From: Chionoecetes opilio
Lineage: Eukaryota; Arthropoda; Malacostraca; Decapoda; Majidae
Direction: 5' to 3'
Length of the DNA stretch: 64,000 nucleotides
Assembly (NCBI GenBank): GCA_016584305.1
Contig: JACEEZ010003827.1
Location: 114,568 to 178,567, forward strand
Made by a program: the position numbers and the translations under genes. Positions 51,626 to 63,529 of the stretch are shown one piece after another; the stretch's first letter is position 1, and each line of letters begins with the position of its first letter. The notes below the pieces were generated by a model that saw nothing but the letters and a program-made list of their open reading frames with translations, did no database searches and was not told the DNA's origin.

Positions 51626-51939
51626 GGGCGGACTATACACCGCAAACCACCGCAAACTACAGCAAACCACTCACAAACCACTGAAACTCCCTCACATTGC
51701 ATGCAAATCAATAGCAAAACATTAATATCTTAAAGCAAACTAACCACAATCCTCCAAAAACTACCACAAACCACCAAAAACTACCACAAACCTAACCTAA
51801 CCTTGTGGGTGGTTTGTGGTATTTTTTGGTGGTTTGTGGTTAGTTTGCTGAAAGATAGTAATGTTTTGCTATAGATTTGCATGCAATGTGAGGGAGTTTC
51901 AGTGTTTTGTGGGTGGTTTGCGGTGTTTAGTCCGACCGC
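51626..51939. mobile_element. 314-bp fold-back element with AATAACGT target duplication
   Basis: Inverted ends near GGCGGACTATACACCGCAAA and GGTGTTTAGTCCGACCG, arms rich in AACCACCGCAAAC motifs, centre CCTAACCTAACC. AATAACGT at 51618-51625 and 51940-51947. Confidence 0.88.
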
Positions 51940-52005
51940 AATAACGTGCCATGAGGTGAGTGTGGCTTATAGTAGTGTGTGTGTGGTGATGGCGTGGTGA
52001 TAGGG

Positions 52006-52235
52006 TTACAGGGAGTTTCGTACACAAGTTGTTGCGTACCCAGGTTTTGCTAGTTGTTTCGTACACTGATTTTGAGTTTTTTCGTACGTACCTAGTGTGT
52101 CGTTTCGTAACTCTAGTAGTCAAGTTCAACTCTGAGCTGAGTGTACGAAACGACTATGGTTTCATATAGACTAAGAAACAACTTTTTGGTGTATGAATCT
52201 ACTGGTGTACGAAACAACTTGTGACGTTCGTACAC
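52006..52235. mobile_element. TTTCGTACAC repeat, copy 2
   Basis: Inverted relative to 25980-26172: GGGTTACAGGGAGTTTCGTA, repeated GTTTCGTAC motifs, GACTATGGTTTCATATAGAC. Confidence 0.7.
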
Positions 52236-52389
52236 GTAAGCGTTGTGTAAGCGTTTTTTTGCGTTTTTTTAATGCGTTTCTGAAGTTATTTTGGTCATTT
52301 ATTGAAAAGAAAGTAATTTAACATTTAATAACACCGTATATTTAACCTTTACTTATTGATAATTCTTTTTCTATATCAAATTTAAGGGA

Positions 52390-52930
52390 TTTATGTTTGT
52401 TTTAGTTTATTCCGTATTGTTTTATATATTAGTCATGCGCCTGGTGGGTATATTTCGTTTTATAAGGGTTTTGGTCAGAGTGGGTTTTGTTTACATTTTT
52501 AGTCGGCTATAATATTCCTTCCTAGTTGCGGTGATAGGTTGTGCGTGTGTCCCTAGTTGTTCATACACACTCTATGTAGTAGTGTGTGTCTGTATGACGT
52601 GTTTTTCATGTGTTTGGTAAAGGAAAACAGATGGCTGAGTGGATTAAAATGTTACGTTAATGAAAACAAAAGTGAAACATGGCTTTTTCGTGTCTACGTT
52701 AAACTGCTATCTGTAAGTGTTTTAAAGATACATACTTCATAGCAGGATTGGCTCATATGTTTCCACAATTTATAAAGCCTTCGTTAAAAAACAGATTTTT
52801 GTCTGGGAAAAAATACGCTTTAAAATCGTCATCTGTTCACAACCAATACTTTATTAATTCACCGTTATTTATTGTTTTTCCATGGTGTACGTGTCACCTA
52901 TATATTGCCATTTTACATTTTCCGTGTTAA
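52390..52930 (+). mobile_element. dispersed repeat block, homologous to 27420-27830
   Basis: Diverged direct copy of the block in OS9 intron 1, without an identifiable coding domain. It follows the TTTCGTACAC repeat as in intron 1, so the two may belong to one larger element. Confidence 0.55.
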
Positions 52931-53004
52931 TTCATCCATCATTTTGCGTATTTAATGTGTTTAATGAAGGGAAAAAGATTGTTTAGGAATCGGCCAGTTT
53001 GTGA

Positions 53005-53043
53005 TGACGTCACAGGCAGGCCGTGACGTCAGACGTGACGTCA
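53005..53043. promoter_or_regulatory. cluster of three TGACGTCA (CRE-type) palindromes
   Basis: Perfect 8-bp TGACGTCA sites at 53005-53012, 53024-53031 and 53036-53043. This is the consensus for CREB/ATF-type bZIP proteins. No gene start is recognised beside them. Confidence 0.45.
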
Positions 53044-53063
53044 AGGCCGCCGCTCATATTTCC

Positions 53064-53133
53064 GCTTCGCCCGGGGATCGAACCCGGGACTTCTCGGTTG
53101 TGAACCGAGCGTGCTACCACTACACTACGAAGT
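53064..53133 (-). tRNA. tRNA-Val(CAC)-like gene or pseudogene
   Basis: Reverse strand has TAGTGTAGTGGTAGCACGC (A box, D arm), anticodon arm CTCGG-TTCACAA-CCGAG giving CAC, and T arm CCGGG-TTCGATC-CCCGG. The acceptor stem ACTTCGT/GCGAAGC pairs at five Watson-Crick positions plus one G-T, with an end mismatch. No T run follows, so expression is doubtful. It could be a SINE head, but no SINE body is evident. Confidence 0.65.
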
Positions 53134-53348
53134 ACCCTTACTGGGTATGTGTGTGTGTGTGACTGGCTGGTGGGCCCGAATATCATCCTGGCCAAGTGTA
53201 AGGTGTGTGTGTGTGTATGTGTGTGTAGGTAGTATTACTAAAACTAGGGATGATGTAGCAGCAAATTTATACTTAGCGGGACGATAATGAACAGAAGAAT
53301 CAGGCAGACGTTCATTATGTAGGAATAGTTCTCACGGCTAGTAATCAG

Positions 53349-53620
53349 GGTAGGTAGAACAAGAAGTAACGGATTCAAACTGGAAAAGTAGATTTAAAAA
53401 GGAAATAGGGAAAAACTGGTTCACAAATAGGGTGGTAAATTATTGGAATGGACTCAGTAGACAGGTAGTTAGTGCGGAGTCATTAGGGAGCTTTAAAAGG
53501 AGGCTAGACAGCTTTATGGATGGGGATAAAAGGTGGATGTAGGTAGTGTTAAGTATCAGGAACTACCTCGTGTAGGTCTCGCGGCCTCTTGTAGCTTCCT
53601 TATCTTCTTATGTTCTTATA
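53349..53620 (+). mobile_element. LINE 3' end fragment
   Basis: Tail-family copy with AACAAGAAGTAACGGATTCA, ATAGGGAAAAACTGGTTCAC, then the standard tail. Frame broken. Confidence 0.9.
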
Positions 53621-54340
53621 TGGACTGCCTGAAGAAAAAAAACCATAAAATAATAATAATAATAATAATAATAAAATAGATATGATATTAATTAATAATA
53701 GTATATAATAGCTCTAGTAGTATATGTCAGAGATACATTCCTGGTGGTGGACTGTGTCTATAAAGATGCTTGTAACTAATGGCGGCTAATCACCGATCAG
53801 CTGACTGTGCTCAGAGCTTTGGAGCAGCGTGTCTGGCCTCCTGCAGTCGCTTCCAACATTCCATAGATTTAGTCTAGTCTCTTAGTCTTAATTGACACCG
53901 TTGGGGGATGTGCGGCGTCAAAACAAATGGATAAGAACAGGTATAAGCCATCAGGTGCCCCGTTTAGGAAAATATGAAAATAAGAGAAGGAAAATCGCGG
54001 AAGCATCTATGTTATCTGTCAGTATGTTATGTGATGCAGGTAGTAAAATAGGGTAGTATAACGCAATGGTTTGTTAGCCTGTGTTGCTGTGCTATTTCAC
54101 ACAGGGCGAAATTAATCCGATTAGCAACTAGCATTGCATAATTCAAACAGTGATAGCATGCATCATTGCAATTTGCAAGTGTGTGTAGCCTGCAACAAAA
54201 CCATTACAACTTAACTAACCCATTACTGATTTGGTAGGTGACATCAACATGGTTTCCTTTGCTTGTATTGACTATCCTAGGTTCTGAACCCAATAAGGGA
54301 AGTTTCCAATGTTGTAGGCTAACTTAAAAGACTTCTAAAT
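53621..54340. other. unassigned intergenic DNA
   Basis: Contains a short (AAT)n run near 53650; otherwise nothing recognised. Confidence 0.4.
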
Positions 54341-54641
54341 CAGGGGTGCACCCAGGAATTTTTCGGGGGGTGGGCACAATTTTTTTTTCGCTAGCCAGTC
54401 TAGTAAACCCGCTAGATTTCTCGCTAGCCTCTGGATGGTATATTTGCCGGCCATAAGCTGATTCCCTTTTCAGGTTTAATGTCTTATTTCAGCTACTGAA
54501 ACAATAGTTTTGGTAGTGTTAGATGCTTGTCCAAGGCATTACATGAATCATTAGTGCGACCAAATGAAGGTAGGTGTTCGGGGTGGGGCATGGCCCGCTT
54601 GGCAAAGGGGGCTATGGGTGCCCCACCTGGGTGCGCCCCTG
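54341..54641. mobile_element. hAT-like MITE
   Basis: Ends CAGGGGTGCACCCAGG and CCTGGGTGCGCCCCTG; flanking 8-mers TTCTAAAT and GTCTATAT match at six of eight positions, a decayed hAT duplication. Confidence 0.8.
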
Positions 54642-55830
54642 GTCTATATTATGCTAATATTTTGTATTATTTGTGATATGTTGAGTCTTGTGGGATACCG
54701 TGCCTTCAATTAGCCAAATATTCTGTATTGGTTTCCTTCCTATTCTGAGAGTTAAGCTATTGTGCAATTGCGTGATTTTATTGTGCAACAAATATATTCA
54801 GTCAGACTAATATAATTATTTCATTGTAAATTCAGGGGCACTTCTGAAATATTTTGAAGCACCCCCTGACACTAGTCAGATGAGGAGCCTTCTACAATTG
54901 CCTTTTCTTACAATTGTTATAATTTTTATCTAGAGTAATTTGCTTCTCTATATTATTGGTACGTATAAACTACAATTTTCTCTATTTGTTTGTTTTTGTT
55001 TTGATGCATGTATAATGTGTATATACGTAACTGAAGTAAAATTTTCATTATTTTGGTATTTATGTTGTATATTCATGGTTCTATATATATTTTTTTATAA
55101 TTGTTGCATTGTTTGAAATGCTACGGATATATTTTTTTGGTTTCTAGTATCTTTATAAAAAAAAATATTTAGAGTGGAGTTTTGACTTTTTTGTGTGTAA
55201 AAGCGGAAGGGAAGGGGGGGGGGGGGGCGCCGAAGTTTGGGTTCGCCCAGGGCGCCACATAAGCCAGGACCGCCACTGTTCTTGTGTAATAACATATAAA
55301 TAATCCGACGTTGGTACAACAACCCGCGTGCCCTCCCTGCACCCCGCCACCCCGTGACCCCTGGCAACAAGCCACCAAGCCATTGAATCAGCGGCCTTGA
55401 ACACCTTGCCTCATAGTCACGCGTGCCAGGAAATTAACCGAGCTTGAGTTTCAGACTAAAACCTTCGTTCCCGCGCCCAGAACGCAGCTGCACTAATAAG
55501 CTGTGAGACAATAATGACGCGATAATTAAGCGTAATATAATAATGTCGTTTCATCGTGGTCGCCGTAATGAGGTTAGGGAATTACCTCCCGAGAAAGGGT
55601 TCAAAGGTGAGCGACAGCCTTAATCCGCACCGCCAAGAATCCTCCTGAGTGAAGCGGAGTCCGCCTGGGACCGGGAATGCGCTACAGCTGGATTGAAATG
55701 CCATGACCGAAGTTGTTACGTGAAAAAGAAATGAAACAATAAGGAAGTCTCATTATGATAAAGTTCCCGCCATTATAGCGAATTAATGTATTCTGCAGGG
55801 GTGTGTGAGCACTATAGTTGGGTCACAATG
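54642..55830. other. unassigned intergenic DNA
   Basis: AT-rich to 55190, a G run (55216-55228), then a GC-balanced nonrepetitive block at 55400-55760. No protein similarity seen. The latter block looks like unique sequence and might be conserved noncoding DNA. Confidence 0.35.
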
Positions 55831-55913
55831 ATGTGTGTGTGTGTGTGTGTTGAATATTGCAAAATTTATCATCCGAATGGACATCTATCTAATATACTAT
55901 AGGAGTAGCCGTG

Positions 55914-55914
<1 letters not shown>

Positions 55915-55960
<46 letters not shown>

Positions 55961-55970
55961 TTGTCTGTTT
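55915..55970. repeat. (TCTG)n microsatellite
   Basis: GTCTGTCTGTCTG run with TTTG variants. Confidence 0.95.
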
Positions 55971-56211
55971 TGCGTAGTCGAAACTGTAAATTCAATTTTG
56001 ATGAGAGTAGGCTCAAAAAATCGCAAATAAATCGTAGGTGGTAAGCGGCTTGGTCCCATGTCGATTGAATAATTTTGATGGGGGGTTTTGGGCTAAAAAC
56101 ACTTTTAGGAGTATTAGGTTACAGGAAAAACTCTGCGGTAACGTCTTGCCTCATTTCACAAACTCGGTAGACTATTGGACTTACCGTTTGCGTGCGTGTG
56201 TGAGTGTGTGT

Positions 56212-56282
56212 GTTGGAATCACACGGAACACAAAGGGTTGGAATCACACGGAACACAAAGGGTTGGAATCACACGGAACGTG
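56212..56282. repeat. 25-bp repeat, three copies
   Basis: GTTGGAATCACACGGAACAC plus AAAGG. Confidence 0.93.
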
Positions 56283-56764
56283 GTCTACCCCGAGGCAGTT
56301 TGACCAGTGACAGCAACAACACGATTGGAGTTTGCAATCACATGTTGTCTAATATATACTACTACTACAAACATCAATACATGGGTCTGAAGGGCCCACA
56401 AGCACTTGTCAGACACTATTATAATTATAAAGTCAACTTTCATAAAAGGTCACGGTGGTGCTTGAGGTACTGTGCAATAAAGGCACTCCAGAACCATTAC
56501 TCGGAACTAGATAATATTACTTACATAGATCACATTAATTCCACCTTTTTTATGTGCACTTAGAATATATTATAATCTAACATCTTATTGGGAGAATGAA
56601 ACAAAATTGATGCAGCGGCGAATAGAGAATAGAGCGGCAAATGACTCCTTCACACAGGGCAGAAGTTCTCAGGAAGGGTTCACTTCTGCAGCAGCGCGGT
56701 GGTAATAAATCTCCCGGCCGTCAGCATTCATTCTTTATAACTCAAGATCCCTTTTGTTATATGG

Positions 56765-57065
56765 CACTAAATCTTGTATAATGTCTGCTTCATGCCTTTC
56801 CTTGAAGCATCACGGCCCAGTATATATATATATATGTACACCCTTCCCTCGTTCCCAAAGCCTCTCTGCTGATTCATCTACAGGAAAAAAAGAGTGCATA
56901 GTGAAGCCTTTATCTGTTTTCACAAATCCTGTATAACGTCTGCTTCATGCCTTTCCTTGAAGCATCACGGCCCAGTACTCCCTTCCCTCGTTCCCGATGC
57001 CTCTCTGCTGATTCATCTACAGGAAAAAAAGATGCATAGTAGAGCCTTTATCTGTTTCACCCTTC
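56765..57065. repeat. two-copy tandem duplication (about 150 bp)
   Basis: AATGTCTGCTTCATGCCTTT to AGCCTTTATCTGTTT occurs twice; only the first has an (AT)n insertion at 56821-56835. Confidence 0.9.
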
Positions 57066-57469
57066 CATCAGCCCCACATGCAGCTTCACCCTTGCTCAAA
57101 CTTGTCCCATATTTCCTTCTCTGCCCTCCCTCTTTTCTCAGCACACTGGATAACTGCGAATAACTCTCATCGGAAAAGTTGCAGAGTATTACACCGTTGC
57201 CATGAGCGTTGGTTGGGTGTTGCTGAGGGTTCAGGAATGTGGTGTTGTGTGTTGAGGAGTGAGTGACCGAGGTATACTGGTGGTGGTGGTGGAGACTTTG
57301 TGATCGTGCTATGAATGATGATGACGAGGGTTCCTGCTGGGGCTGAGGTATGTGTGGTGGTGTTGTAATAAGAGGTGATGGTGGTGTTAGGCAGGGATAG
57401 GAATAGAGAAGGTGTTGAAGGTTATGTTTCTCTCTATAGATACGAGTTTAGTATTGTTGAATGACTGTT

Positions 57470-57637
57470 AGTGCGTAGGTAGTTAGTGCGGAGTCATTAG
57501 AAAGCTTTAAAGGGAGGCTGGATAATTCATGGATGGGGATGAAAGGTGAATGTTAAGTGTTAAGTAACAGGAACTACCACGTGTAGATCTCACGGCCTCT
57601 TGTAGCTTCCTTATTTTCTTATGTTCTTATGTTCTAT
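57470..57637 (+). mobile_element. LINE 3' end fragment
   Basis: Tail-family copy: GTGCGTAGGTAGTTAGTGCG, AAGCTTTAAAGGGAGGCTGG, then the standard tail. Confidence 0.88.
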
Positions 57638-58060
57638 ACGACTACTTCCTCCTCCTCTTTCTTCTCTTCCTTCTTCCCTTCCTCTTTTCCTCCTTTTCGC
57701 CCTCCTTCCTTCGCCACCGCCACCTAACTCTTCCTCCAACTTCTCTTCCTGTAACCCCGAGGCCACCTGATTATGTTCCTGGGTAGTTCAAGGCTTGGGT
57801 TTCTTCGGGGTCTCTTGCAGGCGTAGACAAAGGCTAAGACCTGAAGCATTTGGAAACATACGTATTTCAATCATGGGAGCTTGTGTGTGTGTGTGTTGTG
57901 TGTGTGTGTGTGTGTGTGTGTGTGGCTGATGAGACCTGTATAGGAGGTTTAGTTAAGCACAGAGAGAGAAGAGTCCCTTTAGTGTGTTATTTTTAAGGGT
58001 TAAAGTGAAGCTGCAGGTCCGCTATAGCCTCCTCTTTTCTCCTCCCCTCGCCCCCCCTCC

Positions 58061-58128
<68 letters not shown>

Positions 58129-58552
58129 TCTGGACCATCACCATCATCATCCACACACTCGTCACCACTCACCACACGTCACAATCCACCATCTATACAT
58201 CCACTTTTACAGTCCACTAAACACTTACCACATTCCCATTATTCTCCACTTGCCCAATTGCCACTTACTCGTCTAATCCACCCTTCCACACGGCGCTCAA
58301 AAGTTTGTCTCCTCTCAGAGCAACAATGATGTAAATTTTCTCGCTGTAACTATATGTATCGTCGCAAGGATGTAATACAGAGTAAAAACTGGAAAGAAAA
58401 AAGAATTCTCCGAAATTGTTTTCAGTAATACAAGACAATGTTTAGATGTTTTGCATAAGCGTATCCCTCGGGTGGTTTGAGATAACGTGTAAATAGGAAA
58501 TTCAAGGCGGACAGTTTCAATATAAGGTGCGTCGGTTGTTGTAATACTCTGT
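57638..58552. other. intergenic DNA with CA repeats
   Basis: Holds (GT)n at 57893-57924 and (CA)n at 58063-58128; no coding signal recognised. Confidence 0.5.
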
Positions 58553-58760
58553 TGTTGTTTTTTTACGAGGCGAAAAATCCTGCCCCCTTGCTGCTTACTG
58601 ACTGATATTTGATGCCAGGATAAGGGAATACTACACTTCTTCTAAATTTCAGTTGTATTTTATCATAGTTAACCATATTATCAGGTAAACATAGGCATAA
58701 TTTTAAGCATGAGATTAAGACTGAATGGAATTATTGCCTCGTAAACAAAAATAGACTATA
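58553..58760 (+). mobile_element. TATAGTCTA MITE, copy 2
   Basis: CCTTGCTGCTTACTGACTGA, ATTTTATCATAGTTAACCAT and AGGTAAACATAGGCAT, ending AAAAATAGACTATAG; reverse of 35865. Confidence 0.85.
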
Positions 58761-59139
58761 GCTTGTTTTTGCACAACTTGAGGACGCGGGAGTATAAATT
58801 CTAAACTTGAAATTGTTAAGGCTTAATGTCTGGCCCTGCATACTGAATAAGAAAAGTCGTGGCCTGCTTTAAAGCGAGTAATTTTTACATAGTCTTTCTG
58901 AATTGCACGGCAGGAATATATGCACGCAGGCAGCATTCACCACCGCGAAGTGCGACGCCCAGGGCAAACGCAGCTATGTAAATTCGGCCGGCAGCGTCAG
59001 GCCTTACACAAACTGCCAAATCACGCCCCTGTTTGATGTGCTGGAAGGCAGAGCAGGGGGGGGGGGGGGGGCGGGGAGGGGGGGGGGGTCCATCTGGTGA
59101 CCCCTTCGTAGAGGGTGTGGCTCCTGTACCGAGGGATTA
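58761..59139. other. GC-rich unique block
   Basis: 58900-59050 reads openly (TTAKCDAQGKRSYVN) after an AG but has no recognised domain, and ends in G runs. Could be an exon or a conserved noncoding element; not resolved. Confidence 0.3.
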
Positions 59140-59355
59140 TACTGTTTTTGTTTTTAAGAGGTGATAAATCCTGACCCCTTGCTGCTTACTGACTGATATT
59201 CGATGCCAGGATAAGGGAATACTACGGTTCTTCTAAATTCCAGTTGCATTTTATCATAGTTAACCACATTATCAGGTAAACATAGGCATCATTTTAAGCA
59301 TGAGACCTTAAAATAGAATGGAATTTTCGCCTCGTAAAAAAAAAGACCATAGTCG
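59140..59355 (+). mobile_element. TATAGTCTA MITE, copy 3
   Basis: Direct repeat of 58553-58760, about 90% alike by eye. A further partial end, ATTTTCACCATGTTAAACAA then AATAGACTATA, lies at 59434-59471. Confidence 0.85.
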
Positions 59356-59693
59356 CTTCTAGTATCTTTGAGGTTCCTGATCTTTACTCTTTGCCAACTG
59401 CACGACGAGAAATCCATTAAAAACCTTACAATAGAATGGAATTTTCACCATGTTAAACAAAATAGACTATAAGGGAACGACACACTAGTGGGGGACGTCG
59501 TCGAGTCCCCTACAGCCACACACAATAATCTTATTGATGTTAAGAAAACTGTAAACTCCCTTGTATTGGTTGGTATTCATCAACTCATTCTCCCCATCTG
59601 CGAAACTATTAACATGCATATGGCAGCTGAGAAAGTTGTCGTAAACTCGCCCTTTGTTTAGGAATACACGTCTATTGCAAGCAAGTCGGTGGT

Positions 59694-59694
59694 G

Positions 59695-59764
<70 letters not shown>

Positions 59765-59843
59765 CATTCAGTCAGTAGTCAGTAGTTTGGTTGTATTCAG
59801 GACTAGAAAATGAGAGAGAGAGGAGAGGAGAGAGAGAAGAGAG

Positions 59844-59904
<61 letters not shown>

Positions 59905-59959
59905 GAGAGAGAGAAGAAAAAAAGCATTCAGTCAGTAGTTTGGTTGTATTCAGGACTAG

Positions 59960-60004
<45 letters not shown>

Positions 60005-60027
60005 AAGAGAGGAGAGAGAGAGGAGAG

Positions 60028-60083
<56 letters not shown>

Positions 60084-60125
60084 AGCATTCAGTCAGTAGT
60101 TTGGTTGTATTCAGGACTAGAAAAT

Positions 60126-60195
<70 letters not shown>

Positions 60196-60200
60196 AGAAA
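59694..60200. repeat. (GA)n minisatellite
   Basis: Four blocks of GA repeats separated by GCATTCAGTCAGTAGTTTGG, TTGTATTCAGGACTAGAAAA. Confidence 0.95.
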
Positions 60201-60509
60201 ATCATTCCTACACGCCCTAAGTTGTCAGTCAGGAGAAAAGAAAAGTAATCTCAAAGGTGTTTAATTTTAGCCGTGACAGCCTGGCCCCGGCATAATCGGC
60301 AGGGCAACATGGATTGGCCGCTTTCCTTCCCGCCAATGGACCGTAAGAGATTAAATGTGATTACTTAAGTGCAAACAGGAACGAGAGCGCTCAATTTACG
60401 TAAAGGCGAGGTATTGTACCGACTCGCAACCAAGCTAAGAATAAGAACTCTTCGCACTAATGTACAGCTCCAAGAAACGGAAAAAAAGGAGTTTTCGCCC
60501 CCTTCTACA

Positions 60510-60552
60510 CACACACACACACACACGCACACACACTCTCTCTCTCTCTCTC
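60510..60552. repeat. (CA)n(CT)n microsatellite
   Basis: CA run turning into CT. Confidence 0.93.
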
Positions 60553-60555
60553 TAG

Positions 60556-60720
60556 CCCGTCAGGGTGGCAAGGTTGGTAGAGACGTGAGTTCGCAATGTG
60601 CAGCGTCCCTGTGCATTCGGTCAGCGGTTCGAGTCCGCCTAGTTCATGCTGACGTGGCGGCGCTTTGTATAGTCAATAACTTTGTAGTTGGTACTTGCAA
60701 AGTGTCTAGATAGGATGAAA
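60556..60720 (+). mobile_element. tRNA-like SINE
   Basis: AAGGTTGGTAGAGACGTGAG (A-box-like) and GCGGTTCGAGTCCGCC (B box), then a body ending AGTGTCTAGATAGGATGAAA and a (CT)n tail. The 3' part recurs at 44484 (reverse). Confidence 0.7.
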
Positions 60721-60739
60721 GTCTTATCTTATCTCTCTC

Positions 60740-61066
60740 TCTCTCTCTCTCTCTCCTACACACAGACTTTGGATCAAGAGTCGAGGGTTCATACTGACGG
60801 AGGTTCCTGAATATCGTAATCAGGACAGACCTTCAATACGCCTGCCCCGAGAAGGTTTTCTTAGCATCAAATCAACCATTTCATATTTCAGTTCACTTGT
60901 TCACCTTTGCTACATTTCACTGTAAACACTATAGATTACTATCGCAATTCTATGAAAGGCTTGTTTGTATCAGCATGACTCACGTAACATGTGTTTTATA
61001 GAGCACCACTTAGGTCTAGAGGAATCAGTAAACCATGCATAATAAAATATATATATAAACTGTATG

Positions 61067-61101
<35 letters not shown>

Positions 61102-61260
61102 ACTGTATATACATAGGTAACAACATGTCACAACAAGTTGAAGGATATGGGTGTGGAGACGCAAAGGTTGTGTGTGGCGGCAGAAAACCTTGCTTTGTTA
61201 TCTGGGAAAGCTTTATGAAGTACACTAACGCCAGCATTGACAAGGAAGCGTAGTAGCACT
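60740..61260. other. unassigned DNA upstream of third gene
   Basis: Contains (GT)n at 61072-61099; no gene recognised. Confidence 0.4.
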
Positions 61261-61263
61261 GAC

Positions 61264-62283
61264 AGGTAAAGCAAGTAGCACTGACAGCGACAGAGTTAAC
61301 TACACGAGGCAGAATGGAGCGGCCAGTTGGATGAGGCGGCGATAGGTGGCTCTGCGCGGCGGCCGTGACGTCACCACGAGCGCACATCGATTTTGTAAAC
61401 AGAACTTCAGAAGGCAAGCCAGTCGTGGTATGGTCGCAGTGGTCGGAGGGTCCCTGTCCGTGGTCGTGTGGTGCAGTGCTTCCACCATGACGTGATGTGA
61501 GCGTTACTTTCTTCCTCAAGCCACTACTGCCAGACCCAGTGTCGTGAAGTCCTGTGTCGGGTGAAGAGAAGGAGGGCGACGCAACCCGGGCCATGAAACT
61601 GGGTGAGGGAGGCAGCGGTGTGGGGTCCCGTCACCCCGCCTCGCTCGTGCCGCACCGTCACTCCCGCAGCTTTGTGGACCGCAGGTTGTGGTGAACACGT
61701 CTTCCGCCACACCCAACCACACACCCACTGCCATGGAGGGTGTCTGCTGAGGGCTGGCCCCACGAGGACACACCACGCCGAGTGAGTGGCGTATCATCCT
61801 AGACTAGCCATTGCCAAGCCGCCCTGTGCCGCGAGTCGCTGGTTCACACTCACCCACGTCCCATGATACATTCTGGTCGATTGTTAGCAAGTGTCTTGAT
61901 AGGTCGCGCAAACGTGTTGGAGGAGCGAGTGCGTATGTGTATGTGTACAGCCCTGAGTGATGCCTTAGTGCCGTGTGGAGTCAGTGGAACAGCTAAAGCA
62001 AGTGCCATACAATATCAATCACGACAGTAGTCATCACACGAAGCGTCTAGTCAGAGCCACAACAGGGAGGGAGTACCCAGCCCGCTACTCTACTACCTTC
62101 AGGGAGGCGGCGTGTGACGGGTCTGCATCACTGTGGGAACGGCGTGGCGGCGTCTCACACCTCTGACCTGACAGGTGACAACAACGATAAATCAGTGCAG
62201 ATATACCTGTGAATTAAGTGGGAATACATTCAAGCCTTCGAATAGGAACATAGGAACGAGAGCCGTACAACTACAACTCGAGG
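61264..62283 (+). promoter_or_regulatory. putative GC-rich promoter and 5' leader of third gene
   Basis: A 1-kb unique, GC-rich stretch, the longest in the window, ends at a signal-peptide ATG. A TGACGTCA palindrome at 61366-61373 could be a core promoter element. No TATA box is evident. Several short upstream ATGs exist. Confidence 0.4.
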
Positions 62284-62392
62284 ATGGCCCTGGTGCCGAC
62301 GGTGTTGTGGGCAGCCGTGGTGGCCGGGGTGGCCCTGGCCGCCCATGCTGCCTGGCACGATAGCATCTCGGCCAAGAGGACCGTCAAACTAG
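62284..62392 (+). CDS. first coding exon of a secreted or membrane protein (third gene, partial)
   Basis: ATG 62284 opens MALVPTVLWAAVVAGVALAA, a strong signal peptide with likely cleavage near AHA-A, then WHDSISAKRTVKL, and a perfect donor CTAG|GTAAGT (phase 1). The rest lies beyond 64000. The spacing Trp-x6-Lys-x2-Val-x2 right after the signal peptide loosely recalls the N-terminus of invertebrate transmembrane semaphorins, but 13 residues cannot establish that. Codon use is GC-rich like the OS9 and IR exons. Confidence 0.6.
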
Positions 62393-62479
62393 GTAAGTAC
62401 GCTATAGTGCACCCTGTCCCTCCCCCTGGCGATGTGTGGAGCCGCGTCCTGGATGATGCATATATAGTCTTGTGAGGCA

Positions 62480-62945
62480 GGAATGTCCAGTACTATGCCT
62501 ATCCTTGTGGCTGGTCTAGAGGTCTTGGGAGGAGGAATGTCCAGTACTATGCCTATCCTTGTGGCTGGTCTAGAGGTCTTGGAGGAGGAATGTCCAGTAC
62601 TATGCCTATCCTTGTGGCTGGTCTAGAGGTCTTGGGAGGCAGGAATGTCCAGTACTATGCCTATCCTTGTGGCTGGTCTAGAGGTCTTGGGAGGAGGAAT
62701 GTCCAGTACTATGCCTATCCTTGTGGCTGGTCTAGAGGTCTTGGGGGGTGTGTGGAGGGGGAAGGGGGCAGGGGACAGGATGGTGCTACATTATTGGGAG
62801 GGAGGAATGTACAATACTCTGCCTACTACGAATACGAATCTACTGGTGTACGAACTGACTGCACCCCCTATGCCTAGCCTTGTGGCTGGTCTAGAGGTCT
62901 TGGGAGAGAGGAATGTACTGTACTACTAATGTCCTATCCTTGTGG
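62480..62945. repeat. 55-bp tandem array
   Basis: About seven copies of GGAATGTCCAGTACTATGCC, TATCCTTGTGGCTGGTCTAG, AGGTCTTGGGAGG; the later ones diverged. In the first intron of the third gene. Confidence 0.95.
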
Positions 62946-63194
62946 CTGTTCTAGTGGTCTTGGGGGTGTGTGGGGGGGGGGGGAGCTTTGGGGACAGATA
63001 GGCACACCAGTAAGGATCATAAGTGTATATTATAGTGTGAGTTTATAGCGAGAGATTAATTGTCGCTAATGATCCCCGGCAATTTCCGCGGTGGGACTGT
63101 TGGGTGTAGGGATTCATTACCTTGCTCGTTACCTGGCCCTGTGACGCAACTTTGGGCTACTTAACGTTCGTCGTCTGTCTGCTGATCGACTTTG

Positions 63195-63280
63195 CTCGTG
63201 TGTGTGTGTGTGGGGAGGACTGTGTCTGTGTCTGTGTGTGTGTTGTCTCTGTCTGTCTGTGTGTGTGTGTGTGTGACTGT
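63195..63280. repeat. (GT)n/(CTGT)n microsatellite
   Basis: Interrupted GT and CTGT runs. Confidence 0.92.
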
Positions 63281-63529
63281 GAGTGTGATTTTCTTCAAAC
63301 ACTTGTAAAATAGTAAGTACTCACAGAATTACTACGGTTTTACATCCTCAAATGTAAACGACCACTTTGGTAGTTATGTGGTGGGTGCGTCCTTGGGGTG
63401 GGGTGGGGGGGGGGGGGGTCGGCGTCTCCTGTCCTAGGGCGGGTGGGTGGGTGAGTTTAGGGCGAGTAGGAGGACCACCACCACCACCACGTACCACCAC
63501 CACCACCACCACCTGCGCTCTCATACTCT

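Noticed and set aside
55400..55760. Candidate enhancer
   Set aside because: Unique GC-balanced DNA only; without conservation data nothing distinguishes it from ordinary intergenic sequence.
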